Shown: positions 1-12,615, numbered from the stretch's first letter. The stretch is DNA of 64,000 bases from Dasypus novemcinctus (GCF_030445035.2 NC_080673.1:35336365-35400364), one strand, 5' to 3'. A program made the numbers and translations. The notes: generated by a model from the sequence alone, not told the origin.

Positions 1-339
1 ATAACATGAAATATGTGAAATTCCTTTGAACTCTTCAAAAGAAATTCCATTACAAACATATGTAACACAATTTGTAAAACACTTATGTTTTAGAAAATAC
101 TTTTGTAAACAATTTCAAATTATACTATCAGAGAAGACCTCTGAAATAAAGATTATTGTTTGCATTTTACCAATAAGAAAATTGAACTCTGGAGAGGTAA
201 AGTTCACAATTTTTTTAAGGGATGGATTCCAGAACAGAACAGAGGTATTCTTAAAGACAATACTATTTTCACATATTAACATTTCAGAATAAATTTTTCC
301 TCCAATTACCCTGAGAAATTCATAAAATCATATTAACGT

Positions 340-415
340 CTTTATTTTACAAAGCAGATGACTGAGGCCCAAAGAGACTTGTCTGAGGACACAGAATGAG
401 GTGGTAACAGAATGA
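340..415 (+). repeat. MIR fragment
   Basis: The segment ACAAAGCAGATGACTGAGGC and what follows matches the MIR core (fits 'ttacagatgaggaaactgaggc ... gtcacacag'). Confidence 0.5.
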
Positions 416-599
416 AAGAAAAGCAAATTCTTCTCTTGAATTTCAAAGCTAATCCTTCTTTCTCTGTTTTAATTCAACTTATTTAAAATTAAAATTTTCA
501 TTATTATTAATTTTCTTTACCATTTAATTATGCATGTTGTTTTAGAAGTTGTTTAAAAGCATAAATATATCTGACAGTCATTCTGAATTACATTCTAGA

Positions 600-960
600 T
601 GCCAGTATCTCTTTGCCAGATGTACAGAGGGATTAAAAAATGAAAACAAGTGCCAACCACAAACTCTATGGGGAGACAGACATGTAGACAGCCTTATTAA
701 TTGAAATATAGCATGGTAAGTTCCCTGGCAGAGGTAATAAAGAAAGGGCTCTGAGAGAACAAAAAACCATCTAACTGCCTGAAGGATTTCGTAGAGTAGA
801 TGACATTTTAGCTGAGTCTAGAAGGATAAGGAAGGAACTATTAAATTCAGGGAGGAGTTTACAGCGTATATAACAGAAGAGACTTACAAAGAGATCTGTC
901 TATCCAAGAACACTTAGAGTTCACAATGCCACGCAGAACAGAATTGAAAAGAGAAAAGGT
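600..960 (-). repeat. L2 LINE fragment (antisense)
   Basis: The piece TGACATTTTAGCTGAGTCTAGAAGGATAAGGA, split by substitutions, matches the reverse complement of the L2 3' region (bases 800-840). The order and spacing of upstream pieces also fit. Confidence 0.5.
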
Positions 961-1019
961 TGACCATAAGCAAAGAAGTAAATGACTGAATACATACTGA
1001 GGACCACAAACCTGCTGGC

Positions 1020-1880
1020 ACTACAGCACAGCAGTCTCAAAGTGTGGTCCACTGATTCCTTAAATTCCCCAAGGATCTTTTAGAGGGGTCCACAGAATGA
1101 AAATATTTTCATAACAATACGAAGATTTATTTTCACAATGTTGACATTTTCACTGATGGCACAAAAGTATTAGTGAGTAAAACTGTTGGTGCCTTGGCAC
1201 GAATCAAGATAGTGGCACTAAAATGTATTTGTAGTCATTGTATTCTTCACCAACACACACTAGTAGTAAAAGAAAAAGCATAAAAATAAAAAAACACAAA
1301 ACCAGAATTCTTTAGGTATGTTCTTAAAGAAGCAGTAAAAAGAAACCACCTTACTAAGTTCTGAAACTTGAATCCATATCTTATTAACACTCTGTGTGAC
1401 AAAATGGAAATGATGTGTAAAGATGTGTAAAGCACTTCAGCTGCACACCAAACCATGGTGATTGTATCAAGGAAAGACACTTGGATGACTGCTAGCTGAA
1501 TTAGACTACCTGAATTACATACTTTTCATGGAATACCATTATTATATGAAAAATTGACATAAAAATTATGGCATATTAGACTTGGATATTTGGCAGAAAT
1601 TTTTTCAAAAGTGAATAAAGAAAGCCTGTATCATCTTTAGGAAAAACAACTGAGAGATTTTTCAGTCAGTGATAAAATCTACCTTTGGAATGAAAATTAG
1701 AATTTTAGAAAGCTTGACATTAAAGAATATTCACTATTATCTGAAAAGGCTGTTAAAATACCCTTGCCATTTCCAATTACATGTCTGAGGTCAGACTTTC
1801 TTCACATACTTCAACCAAAACAACATACCACGACAGACTGAACACAGAAGCAGATATGAGAATCCAGGATAAGCTAAAAC
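1020..1880 (+). mobile_element. hAT (Charlie-like) DNA transposon relic with decayed transposase
   Basis: It starts with a MER-type terminal motif (AGTCTCAAAGTGTGGTCCAC). It then follows, in the plus direction, the nucleotide sequence I remember for mammalian hAT transposases, the source of ZBED/GTF2IRD2-type domesticated genes. Near 1,790-1,860 is the region encoding the conserved C-terminal block (ACTTCAACCAAAACAACATA). All frames are broken by many stops and part of the middle is deleted. It is an ancient fossil with no coding capacity. Confidence 0.7.
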
Positions 1881-1899
1881 TCTTTAGATCCTTGAAAAT

Positions 1900-2640
1900 G
1901 TTAAGATTGTAAATGGGTTTTGAGAACAACAGTTGGAGGACAAACCACTTCTAGCGTATGAACTAAAGTAGAGAGGACAGAAAAATGCTCTAGAGTTGAG
2001 ATAAGTAATTGCAATAATAAATTAAACATGAAATAATTAGTGCCTGACAAAAACCAAAAGAGTGGCAATGAGGAGAATCTGCCAAATCCAAGAGTCATTT
2101 TTGAGCAAGAATGAACAAGATGAATACTGTTGAGATGAACAGGTGAAAGGGCATGAACGAATTTAAGATATCTGATGTTTATCATTTGTAAAACTGGATC
2201 AAGAGCTGGGAAATGCACACGGTAGAGCCAGTTTGATATGTTAGATACATTAGCCTTAAGGATTCAATAGTTCATCTGGGCAAAATGGCCAGAACTGAGT
2301 TGAAAATAAGTACATGAAACTCACAAGAATAGTTACACCTAGAGATAAAGATGTGTGAACAAGTATAGATATATGTGGGAATTATTCACGGGAAAATTGA
2401 TGAGTAAGAAGGTAAAAGGACTAAGGATGAATATCTGGTAAAACCCAGTATTTCAGGAAAGATTTTAAAAAGGAATAGTCAGTGAAGGTAGTTAATAAGT
2501 TGCAGTCAGAAGGTAGGAAAAAAGAAGGAATCAGAAAAATTCTGGAGGGATTTTTTCAGGATATAAAAGGTAGTAGTCCTTTTCAAGTTATATAAGCACA
2601 CGAAGTGACTAGATTTGTTTAAAAGGAATAAAACAAATGT
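1900..2640 (-). repeat. Possible decayed L2 LINE (antisense)
   Basis: This is purine-rich sequence with scattered L2-antisense-like phrases (for example around 2,470-2,500). The match is weak and could be coincidence. Confidence 0.25.
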
Positions 2641-2699
2641 CTTTATCAAAAGTCATTTTCAGTAAAATGATGACAAAGGGAGTCAAATTTAATAGGAGA

Positions 2700-4430
2700 A
2701 TGATTAAATGATCTTGTTTCATTTATGTAAATTGCAGTAAAGGTAAGAAATAATGAGTTAGAACTGAGAAATTGTAGGCTATTAGTTCCAGATATATGGC
2801 AGTTAACAGCAGGAAAAAAATATAGATGCAATGGAATAGGAATATAAAAAATCTTTTTTTTTCAGATGTGAGGCCCTTAGGTATGTTTATAAGATTTTTT
2901 AAAAAGACCCAAAGAAGAGAAGAAAGAAAATTGAAAACCACACAGAAGGCCCAGTCAAGAATGAACAAACATTCTGAATAACAGAAAACATCTACATTTG
3001 TTGAATTAAACAAAAATACTATGGATGTTATAGGCAAATGAAAATAGAATGTAGAGATGATATTCAAAGAGTTGCAATAAATCCTTTGGATTATCTTTTA
3101 AGTCATTACATAGTTTCACTGAGAATTAAACATTCACATACTACATACCCATTCATTAAAAGGTTTGCATTTTCTCTTGGGTTATTTCAGTCAATAACCC
3201 AAATAATCAATTCCTACTACTGTCTTCTTACATGAAGACTAATAAAGGTCAGATGTTTCAAGTTAATCAACAATTCAATAGTGATTTTATCCATGTTTCA
3301 CTGTTATACCAGAGATCTAGAAATATTATGCCAGATTTACATCATTTCTCAGAGTAGTTATTTATATGTACATAATTTTGAATAATTTCCTTTATGAGTT
3401 CTAAATATGAATTTCCATAAATTGTCTATGGTAAAGAAACTAATTTATAAAAAATTTTCTGCTAGTCTTCTGCTGTCTAGGATAGAGCAATGATATACCT
3501 ATTTCAGTTAGTAGGGCAGTAGAGAATCCAGAAGACTGGTAAATATACTCTTCTTTACTACATTAGAAAAATTATTTACCTCCAAAAGAAAAAAAAAAAA
3601 GAACACATTTCTGTAAATAAAATGCCTTAGTTTGTGAACATCTGGAAGACTGAGAAAGCAGACAAATCATCTTGCACATAAATTATTTTTCTAGTATGGT
3701 AACTCTGAAGTCAGAGTCCCTCTCAATTAACGTGGCTAAAAATTAGAATTTGGGCTATTCTTCATCTTGCTTACACTTGATAAATTGAAAATCAGGGGAA
3801 AAAATCTTTGCAAACAAAATAAATAAATCCTGAATATAAAGGCAACAAAACCATCATAAAGGTATCATAAAAGATAGGTGCCATGAATAAATGATAAAAG
3901 TAGGTCATTGAGATCAAATTTTTCACTAAACAAATGAGAACAGTGAGAACCAGATAAGGTGATTTATTGGTGGTTATACATCTAACAAAAAACAGAACAG
4001 ATAAAACAGTGTTCTTTCTGCTATATCACAATGCCTTGTTTATCATGAGTCAGTAGACACACAAAGTGAACTTTAAATATTTCAGAAGTGTTACCTCTAA
4101 ATATGGTTCCAGTAAGCTACTGACCCATCAAAATATTAATTTATGTTTTTCTATATAACCAGTTAATCATTTGGCAAGCAAAAATGGGGTTTTTACTTAT
4201 GCAAAGAATTTAGAAGTAGGCAGGATATAAAAGTATATATCCACCTCAAGTACTTACTGTTTTTTCCGAAAAGTTAACATTTTTTTCAAGGTTTGACTAG
4301 AAAATAAAAGACATCCTACCAAGATCATTAAATTTAATTAACTGTCAAAACACACTATGGACAAAAGGGATTAGGAGGGATCAAGAAGAAGGGGTTTAAT
4401 ATTAGCTCAGATCATAGGCTAATGAAATCT
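2700..4430. other. No recognised feature
   Basis: AT-rich intron sequence with short homopolymers (A-run near 3,588-3,600). No gene or assignable repeat seen. Confidence 0.5.
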
Positions 4431-4439
4431 TGGGGATAA

Positions 4440-4930
4440 AAAGTTTGAAACTCTCTAATCTCACTTCCCACTGATGCTTGATTTCTCTCTAAATGTCCCC
4501 TGCACAAGCTATGTTGAATCACTCCTGTGACAAAGAACCTCCCAAGTAAATACATTTTCCCTATGGACAGTTCTAACCGTATACTTCAAAATTGAACTTC
4601 TCTTCTTCCGTGTTTCTTTCTTGGGTCTTCGTTCTATACTCTGAGGTCATACAGAGGAAGTCTAGTTTATCTTATATGACAACCTCTCAAATATCATCAG
4701 ATGATTATTCTTCTATTCTTCAAAGGAAAGAAAACCATAGTACCCTCAATCAAACAACACATGACAATCTTTCAAATCCCACCAAATCCTGTTCATAATT
4801 CTCTGAACAAATTCCCTTATAACTCTAATTCTCATAACTATGAAAACGAGAATTCAAGACAATCTTCCAGGTATAGTATGACTACTATGAAATTAACACT
4901 TTTTTCTTTCTAAACATTGTATTTCTATCA
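4440..4930 (-). repeat. CR1/L3-type LINE relic (antisense)
   Basis: Phrases such as AGTTCTAACCGTATACTTCA followed by a pyrimidine-rich stretch and CAAATATCATCAGATGATTA follow the layout of ancient mammalian CR1/L3 3' regions read in reverse. It is highly diverged. Confidence 0.4.
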
Positions 4931-5179
4931 ATTTCCAAGACCTCAAATCATTAAACAGTTACAATGTGCTATTAGTTCATATTAATCTTCTCAATTGACA
5001 CTTCTAATTATTGGGGAAAAAAAAAAAAGCAAAGTAACATCTGAAGTGAGGCCTGAAGGATTGAGAAAATCCAGATAGATTAGCAGGAAACTGTCATTCT
5101 AAACATCAACATGCCTAAGTACAAACAATAGCAAGGGAAGGTTAGGCACTAAGAGTAGTAGACCAGCCTTTCTAAATTG

Positions 5180-5520
5180 AGACTGTTTCACATAAAGCTT
5201 GGAATGTAAAATAGAACCAAATTAGAAAGACCCTTGAAAATCAGGGTAAAGGGTTTGCACTTTATCCTTTGGCAGTAAGTAGACAGTGTGGGTTCTTGAA
5301 CATATGAATAGCAAGATGAAATGGAAGCAGTATGTTAAGATGGATTATAATGAGCAGAGAAAAAATAGAGGGAAAAAGTACAACAGGAAATGACTGTAAC
5401 AGAGAAGTTGAGAGTGATGGTAGGAGGAGATACCGATGAATAAAACTTGAACATAATAAAAGGAGAAATAAATGCAGGGTATATTTAAGTTTCATACTTG
5501 AGTAACTGGAATAATGAGAT
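5180..5520 (-). repeat. L2 LINE fragment (antisense)
   Basis: GTTTGCACTTTATCCTTTGG and the following stretch match the reverse complement of the L2 ORF2 segment around 'aggataaagtccaaactcc'. The later GACTGTAACAGAGAAGTTGAGAGTGATGG fits too. Confidence 0.6.
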
Positions 5521-6004
5521 TGCCAGTTTGAAAACCTGGGAAATTATTTGGAAAGGGAAGATCACAAATGCAACTGATTGCAAAATAATAGCATGTCATT
5601 AAAGTGGAATAGTTCAATGGGTAATAAGAAAATATACAATTAAGATTCAGTTAAAATTAGATCTAGTTAGGTTATGATAATAATAGTAGAGACAATTTTA
5701 AGTTTAGCCACTTTATAGGTTATTCATATACTTTTCCAATCATCCTTTTATTTTTGGCCAATATATTTTCTTCAACCCTCTAGGAAGAAATCAGAAGTAA
5801 ACTAAACATCAATCTGCTCTATTAATAGTAAAGAACAAGTTTAGAAAGGAGATGGCTAAAATAATACATAGACACACATAATGGTTTTGATTATTTATGG
5901 TACCCCAACCCACTTACCACATCAGAATGATGGACACAATTGCTATTAAATGAGACAATACCTCTCAGAAGGCAACAAAAAATAATTTCTCATAGCCACC
6001 ATCC

Positions 6005-6185
6005 ATCAGAAAAGGGGTTTTTAATATTTAGGTCTTTGTTCCATTTTGAGTTAATGTTTGCATATGGTGTGAGGTAGGGGTACAACTTCATGCTATTGCA
6101 TATGGATATACAGTCTTCCCAGTACTATTTGTTAAAGAAACTACTCTTTACCACCACTGAATGGACTTGTTACCAATGTCAAAAA
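6005..6185 (-). mobile_element. L1 ORF2 fragment, inverted 5' part
   Basis: Reading on the minus strand gives the L1 ORF2 C-terminal coding region (CCATTCAGTGG ... TACCCCTACCTCACACCATA ... CTCAAAATGGA). It abuts a plus-strand L1 3' end at 6,186, the arrangement made by twin priming. Confidence 0.75.
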
Positions 6186-6186
6186 T

Positions 6187-6480
6187 ATACTGGAAAAAAG
6201 GACAAATACTATATGATATCACTGGGATGAAATAATTTTTAAAAATAAGCAAATGGAGTCAGAAAGTAGAATAAGTGGTTACCAGAGGATTGAGTAGGGG
6301 ATGGTGAGTTAATGATTAATTCGTACAGAGTTTCTGTTTGTGGCAGTGGAAATATTTTGGTAATGGTGAGGGTAGCACAACATTGTAAATGTAATTAAAA
6401 CCACTGAATTGTATACTTTAAAATTAGTTAAAATGGAAATTTTATGTTGTATGTTACCAAATAAAAAAACCTTTTATTTT
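6187..6480 (+). mobile_element. L1 3' UTR with A-rich tail
   Basis: It runs from GGACAAATACTATATGATAT through the AGTCAGAAAGTAGAATAAGT segment to TTGTATACTTTAAAATTAG and AATAAAAAAACC. This is the standard 3' UTR of L1MA-like elements. It is paired with the inverted piece at 6,005-6,185. Confidence 0.8.
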
Positions 6481-7520
6481 ATGAACAAAATAACTAATAA
6501 AAATGTAATATTGTTTCCCATCATGCACAGAGACCCAGAATAAAACTTAAGAGTTCTATGTCATGATTTTAAAGCTATAGTGCCAACAGTTTGAAGTAAA
6601 GGTAATTTGGAAAACAGGATGAATACAAGTTAAAATGACCACATACTAATAGAAATAATAGCAATCATGTTCAAGTATCAATTAAGAGCTTGTTATTATT
6701 CTTCCCATACCTACGATGTATTTGTGGGCCAAATAAACATAATAGTCATATTTATATGTAAGCTAAATGTACTTATAAGATACATGTATTTATATGGTCT
6801 TATATGTAAACTATATTGATTATATTGTAAACTATCAATTTTGCACTTGCTCTAAGTTACTAGATGATTAAAATTCCAAAAGCTCTCTACAAAAGGCAGG
6901 TTGCCTAACTCATTATGTCCAAAAGGTTACAGCCTAGTCAAGTTCAGTATTCAAAAGTGCCATTGCATCTGCTATGAACAAAAATGGGAATGACAAGTAA
7001 TGTTGTTTTGTTTCATTATTTGTTTAGATAGTTCTATTTTGTTTTGTTTTTATCATTGTTGTTCGATCAAATGTTCTGAAAATAGATTTGAGTATGTTCT
7101 GCTTTCATATGTAATATATAAATAGAAATCCATATATCTATGCTGTCTTCTTATAAATTACGTAGGCATAAATCAAATAAATTATATTTGTCATCCTTCA
7201 ATCATTTCTTGAAAAGAATAGTAGCTTGACATATTTCTTCCTAATGGTTTAAGTAATAAAAAGAAAGCATTTTCTGGGTTTGAGATATGCAAAAATCGTG
7301 ATTATTGTTGAAATCTCCAAAAGAAATTCTGCCACCGATGGTTTTTAAATCCTTATTTACTTACACATGTTCATTTTATATAGTAGAGCATTCCAAGAAT
7401 ATGCATCAAAAATGATGGCAGATCTATTATATCTGGACTCATATTTTTGTTTTAAAATTTTCTCTATATTATTCTATTTGATAATAATAATGAGGCAGTA
7501 ATAAAATGCAATACATTAAA
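6481..7520. other. No recognised feature
   Basis: Unique-looking AT-rich intron sequence; no exon or repeat recognised. Confidence 0.5.
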
Positions 7521-7529
7521 ATCACAGAA

Positions 7530-7950
7530 TCTTAAAAATCCCACATCTTGAAACAACCTCAAATATCACCACCCATCCAATGCTAATCTAAACTTTCTCT
7601 AAAATAGACAGTCAAGTAATTATCCCACATGTCCAAATACCTCCAGTTACAGTGAACTCCACAAACTCCCTTCCCAGTCATTTATATTTAGGCAAACTAT
7701 ATTGGAGCCAAAAATATTCCTCCCCAAAGTACCTAATCATTAGCCCTGGTTTTAACTCTTGCTGCCAACCAACAAAGTTTACTTCTCACTGACATCACAG
7801 TTTTTCAAAACTTTGAAGACAACTTTCAAATTTCTTCAACTCTTCCTAATATGACATGACTTTAATTACCTCAACAATTCTTATTTCTCTCCCCTGAAAA
7901 TATTCTCACCAGCAAAGTGCAGAAACCTCTTTAGGCCTTGCTTTAAATAA
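7530..7950 (-). repeat. CR1/L3-type LINE relic (antisense)
   Basis: The order CACCCATCCAATGCTAATCT, ATACCTCCAGTTACAGTGAA, CTCCACAAACTCC, TTTGAAGACAACTTTC and CTTCAACTCTTCCTAATATG follows the reverse-strand consensus of ancient CR1/L3 3' ends. Confidence 0.6.
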
Positions 7951-8504
7951 TTCTGGTATATAAAGTTATATAAGTAATGTAGATTAATAAGATAAAAGCA
8001 CTAATTTATTTCTTAAACATCTATGTTCATTCATATCATGATAATGCGACTATTTAATATTTTTTTTCCAAATGTGCTTTTCCATCCTATACCTGTAGCA
8101 GTGACTTCTGGTCAAAAGTGCAACTCATACTTTAACTTTGTTAGATTTACCCCATCGCTTTAGCCCTTCAATACCATATTTGCATCCTACTTCTGACTTA
8201 CATTTAAACTACATGTCCCAATATCACAATGTCCTCAGTTTGGGTATTTCCTCTGTATAGTCTTAGTTTAGTCACTGATAGAACATTGAACCAAAATCTC
8301 TGGAGAGGCCAAATTTCTCCAGGAAACATCATCCAGGTTGAAGATGTTCCACTAATTACCTGGTTGCTAATTCACCTAGTTTTCCTTATGTTTCCTTATG
8401 TTGACAATTTTTATATATCGTCCACAGGGATCATGAGTTATTTTCTAGTACCTTAATAAAATCCAGATAAAATGACTTGTAAGAGATAGGCAAAGTTCCT
8501 TAGA

Positions 8505-8945
8505 TTTTTATTAATTCATTAAACAAATTTTTCTTACATATATATATATATATTTTTATATATATATATATAGTGCCAGACACTGTATTGTACTCTGGTG
8601 ATTGAATCAAATAAGACACTGCCCTCAAGGAGCTTACAGTCTAGTAGGGAAAGCAGATAATTACAATCAATGATCACCATTTATTGTTATTAATGTGATA
8701 TGTAATTAGGAGTCACAGAGTATGATTTATCTAAATTAGACTGTCAGTATTAGGAAAGGTTTCTCAAAGGGAAAAAACAGAGTTTGAGTTAGAGTCTGAG
8801 GTACCTATGGGACAGCCAGATTGAAATGTTGGGCATATGGGTGTGACACTTGCCGAGAGGTCTGTGCTGGACTTGCAGAGTTAGAAGTCAACAATGAATA
8901 AATGGCAGTTAGAGCCATGGAGTGAAACAAGACCACTTAGACAGG
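8505..8945 (-). repeat. L2 LINE 3' fragment (antisense), copy 1
   Basis: It carries the L2 3' end read in reverse: TTCATTAAACAAATTTTTC, an expanded TA tract (8,537-8,573), GTGCCAGACACTGTA and GCCCTCAAGGAGCTTACAGT. More internal sequence follows at 8,800-8,945. Confidence 0.75.
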
Positions 8946-8989
8946 AGTTAACTAAAGAAAGAAGAAGACCGACACTTTCGATAAAGGGA

Positions 8990-9664
8990 AAAACACAGAG
9001 GTGTGAAAGATCAGGTGTGAATGAGATGATCTACGTGTGAGCCTACTGGGGATGGGAACTAGGATGGGAAAGATACTGCTACAAGTATCAAAGTCCAGTA
9101 TAGTTCTTGTGTGCCAAGTCAAGAAATCAGAACTTTATCCAGAAAGTTACGGACCCCTAAAAGAGCTCTAAGCTCTTTAGAAGATGGATTTAAGATTTAG
9201 AAAATACACTCTGGAGTCAATGATGAAAATGAGTTGAAAGGAGGGAGACAAGAAGCAGGGAGATCAACTAAGAAAGAGTCCACAGCAGGGGGGTGTGGAG
9301 AGGGGCAGTGGTAATTAGTGTCCATAGGAATGAGAATGAAGGACACATTCCAAAGATGGAATTGACATGAACAGACATGACTTGGTGACTACTGAATTTC
9401 ACAAGCTAAGGTAAAAAGAGGTGACCCCAGGTTTTTAACTCAGATGGCAAGGGAGGTGGTGATACCATTTGCTGAGAAAGAGAACACTATCAGGAGGGGA
9501 GGATTTCTGAACTCAGGTTTTATCATTTTGGGTTGAGTCTGAGCTCAGCAGGGGATAGACAGGTTGAAATGCTGGATGTATGACTGTGTTGCTCTTCAGA
9601 GAGGTATGAAGTGGACATATACACTTAGGAGTCAACAAGGAATAAACGGTATTATAGTTACAGA
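8990..9664 (-). repeat. L2 LINE fragment (antisense), copy 2
   Basis: This is a second L2 antisense segment whose last 110 bases repeat the consensus region seen at 8,805-8,905 (GACAGGTTGAAATGCTGGAT versus GCCAGATTGAAATGTTGGGC). They are therefore two overlapping L2 pieces, not one. Confidence 0.7.
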
Positions 9665-12465
9665 CCCGGATTTTGGCAAGAACATTCAGACAGAATGTAT
9701 AAAAAATCAGAGAAAAGACAAATAGCTAAGTCAAATCTAAATTTAAGCTGTAAAATAAAAAAGATGATTGTATCCAAGGACTTACTAAAATATTTTTCTA
9801 ATCCAAGGTTTATTTCTTGTTTATTAATACATATTAAGTTTCTAGTAATTTGGGAAGTCAATTTAGTTTATCAACCTGCTCTAGTTGCTTCACTTATACA
9901 TCAAAAATACAACCAATAATAGCACAAATTGATAGTTTTCTGGTATCTCAAGACAATGCAAATTTTTAAAAAAGCACGTAACGAGCCAGGAAATGTTTAT
10001 GATATGATTCAAGCTCACCAAAATTTTACCCTAGAATATTAAGCAATCCAAGTCTCTTATTTTTTCCTACATTTAAAAACATTTTTCATCTTATTTATAG
10101 TCTTTGAGGAGAATATATTGCAATATCAGTAAAATTTAATGATTTCACTCATGTTTGCTATACATATACTACATATTAGCTCCCCATTGCCTTATCAATT
10201 CTTTTCAAAAAGAGGATTGAATGAACAAAAATATCACTACCCAAGAATTTCACCATTTTGAAGAGTACTATCATAGACTTCCCCTAACTTCTGGGTTCTG
10301 TGATTTCAATTATTCTTCTTAATCAAGATATATATATACTCAATGAATTTAAACAAGATGAGCAAACTGAATCATCCTCTAATGTATGCAAATATTTTAC
10401 ATATTCTTTCACAGCACAATATTATAGCAGAGATTTTTACTCTGTATGTCCCAAGAAATTTGATATAATAGATCCAACCACAGCCAAGGAAAACTCTAGT
10501 CCCTATCTTCTTAAGTTCATAATTCAGTGATAATCAAGCCTGAATAATTTTCAATAAAATGTTCAAAAATATATTCAAGTCAAATTCTCCAAACTATATC
10601 CTCAGTTCTTTTAAATGAGCTGGAATTTTGGCAGCAGCATTAATGTAACTACTGATATTTTGAAAAGAGTAATCTAAAGCTTACCTACTTTCCTAAAAAG
10701 ATAAGTGAAATAAAATTTAACTATGTTAGAAAATTTCACAGAAAAATTTCAATTAGCTACTTATACTAAAATACTATGATGTGGGCTTACCAAGTATATG
10801 TTGGGCATTCCAACTGTGATTTGCATATTCACCAAAAAGAAAACCTTTATTGTTTCAACCTTTCATGAATTTAACCAAATTTCTGTCTTAAAAAGGGCAG
10901 ATACCGTATATACAGTCAGTTTGTATATAAGGCAATTTAATAATGTAATTATGAAAAGGTATAGAATGTTTTCCAAGACTCATGTAAAATAAACTGTAGT
11001 TAAAAGGCTTGCTGTTCCTATCTTCAGAACTCTTTGATTCACAACATTTGATGGGGGCGGGGGGGGGGGGGGAGGGGGGAAGAGGACATGAGCTCTATCA
11101 GCCTCCTCATATAGAGAATCTGCCTGATCCAAGAAGGCTTGAGTCCACACACAAAATCGCCATGACTATAAGGCATGAACACCAGCTTCCAACAACATAT
11201 CAACACTCATAAAATAAAAGGTTAATATTAAGAATATCTGAATCACAAAAATGTCCTTTCACTTAGGGAAGCCTAAGATGTAACAAATGTTCTGATTTCC
11301 TAAAAATGCTTATCTCACAGTTGTGGCACAGAAACTCTAACAGTATAGAGTAGTAAGAGTTGCATATTGTGATTATTCCTGAACCTGCCTCTATCAGACA
11401 CTTGATATTAAAGCTGAGAATCAAAAGATACCCCTTAATATGAAGATTTATTTAATGCCAGATTTCAAGTGGCTCATGATAATTTCTCCAGACTTTTAGT
11501 CTCACATATTCATATAAATACCCAAAATATCAATTCTAATGTCCCTGCTTTACAATATATATGACCCAATATGTATCCTCATCTCTCTAACAGAACAACT
11601 TTAAGCTGCAACAATCTACATCTAAATAATGCTGATGATGGAATAATATATTATCTATCACCAACATGACATTAAGAAATCTTAATATTAAAATGACCTG
11701 TAAGAACAAATTAATTTTATTCCAGATCCACATCACATTTTGCATTACTTTAAAACACCTCACATTTTGTATTATTTATATGTATACTGTTCAATTGCTC
11801 TAAGAATTGAATATTACTTAGTGTTATTTACTAGCAATATCAACCTTTCCTAAACAAAAATAGAGTTTAAATCACAAAACTTTGTCTATTATTTGGGCTC
11901 TTTTTATGGAGCAGGGAGATGGACAGATGAATTTAGATTTTTTTTAATACAATTAATTTCAAAATTAATTACATGCTTTTTGAGAAATATTCTAACTTCC
12001 TAACATAGGTTATGTTAAACAAACATTAAAATAGAAAATTGACCTACCATGTGAATTTTTTCTGCCATGTAGCAATATAAACATAGTTTAGCTCCCTAAT
12101 TTTTTAATAGATAATCATGTTTAGTGGTATATTTAAAAATCAATGTTTTAAACTTGCTCAAAACATGGAACCTCAGTATCTAATTAAAGTTTCACATTTA
12201 GGATAAGAAAAATAGTAATTTTTTCCACTTTTGTAAAAGTATAAAATTATATAAGAGCGTGGCATGAACAAAACTTTATAAAACTTCACCAGGAATTAAT
12301 TATACATTCTTAAACTCTCTTCACCGGTTTTCCACCTATGAAACAATGTGTGCATATTCTAATACGAAAAGTTTTGCTGACATGTATTTTAATAAACCAC
12401 CTTACTTTTATAAAAATGGAATAACTTATTTCTCCATATAAGAATATAAGACATGAAGAACGTAC
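9665..12465. other. GLRB: GLRB intron 2, AT-rich, no recognised feature
   Basis: This is low-GC sequence with no recognisable exon or dated repeat. A G-rich run (about 11,053-11,086) is the only compositional oddity. Short ORFs here have no coding character. Confidence 0.6.
11053..11086 (+). repeat. G-rich tract
   Basis: GGGGGC followed by a run of about 14 G, an A and six more G. It lies in GLRB intron 2 (template strand for transcription) and could form a G-quadruplex. Confidence 0.9.
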
Positions 12466-12587
12466 GATGGGCATAGATACTGCTTCTTTTTCCCCTTCCC
12501 TTTCTTTGAAGACTTCTCTTTAGAATAGGCTTCTTCAACCCACAAGGAAATTAAAACAAAAAAGACAATAGCCAATAAGAACTTCAT
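12466..12587 (-). CDS. GLRB: Glycine receptor beta subunit, first coding exon (exon 2, partial gene)
   Basis: GLRB is the structural subunit of heteromeric inhibitory glycine receptors. It is a Cys-loop chloride channel subunit that anchors the receptor to gephyrin at synapses. Read on the minus strand, the exon starts at ATG (12,585-12,587, with A at -3) and encodes 40 codons plus two bases. A hydrophobic signal peptide (about residues 1-22) starts MKFLL and ends SLWVEEAYS; the mature N-terminus starts [13 protein letters not shown] and continues QYLCP. This matches the start of mammalian GLRB as I remember it, including the lysine-rich segment that is not found in alpha subunits. The exon ends in phase 2 at 12,466 with donor GTACGT, so the next Ser codon is split (TC|N). 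The following exons (ligand-binding domain onward) lie outside the window. Identification is firm; the gene is truncated only by the window edge. Confidence 0.95.
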
Positions 12588-12615
12588 CTTGAATACTTAA
12601 ATTTCGGAGATCGAT
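12588..12615 (-). other. GLRB: GLRB exon 2, 5' UTR part and splice acceptor
   Basis: These 28 bases lie between the splice acceptor and the ATG. The acceptor is a pyrimidine-rich tract ending TTTCTTGTAG (minus strand, AG at 12,616-12,617). The short leader has no upstream ATG. Taken with the donor at 14,229, this gives an intron 1 of about 1.6 kb. Confidence 0.85.

Noticed and set aside
1-12400. Search for further GLRB exons (ligand-binding region codons such as YDPRIRPNFKG) on the minus strand
   Set aside because: No matching segment with splice signals was seen; intron 2 appears to continue past the window edge.
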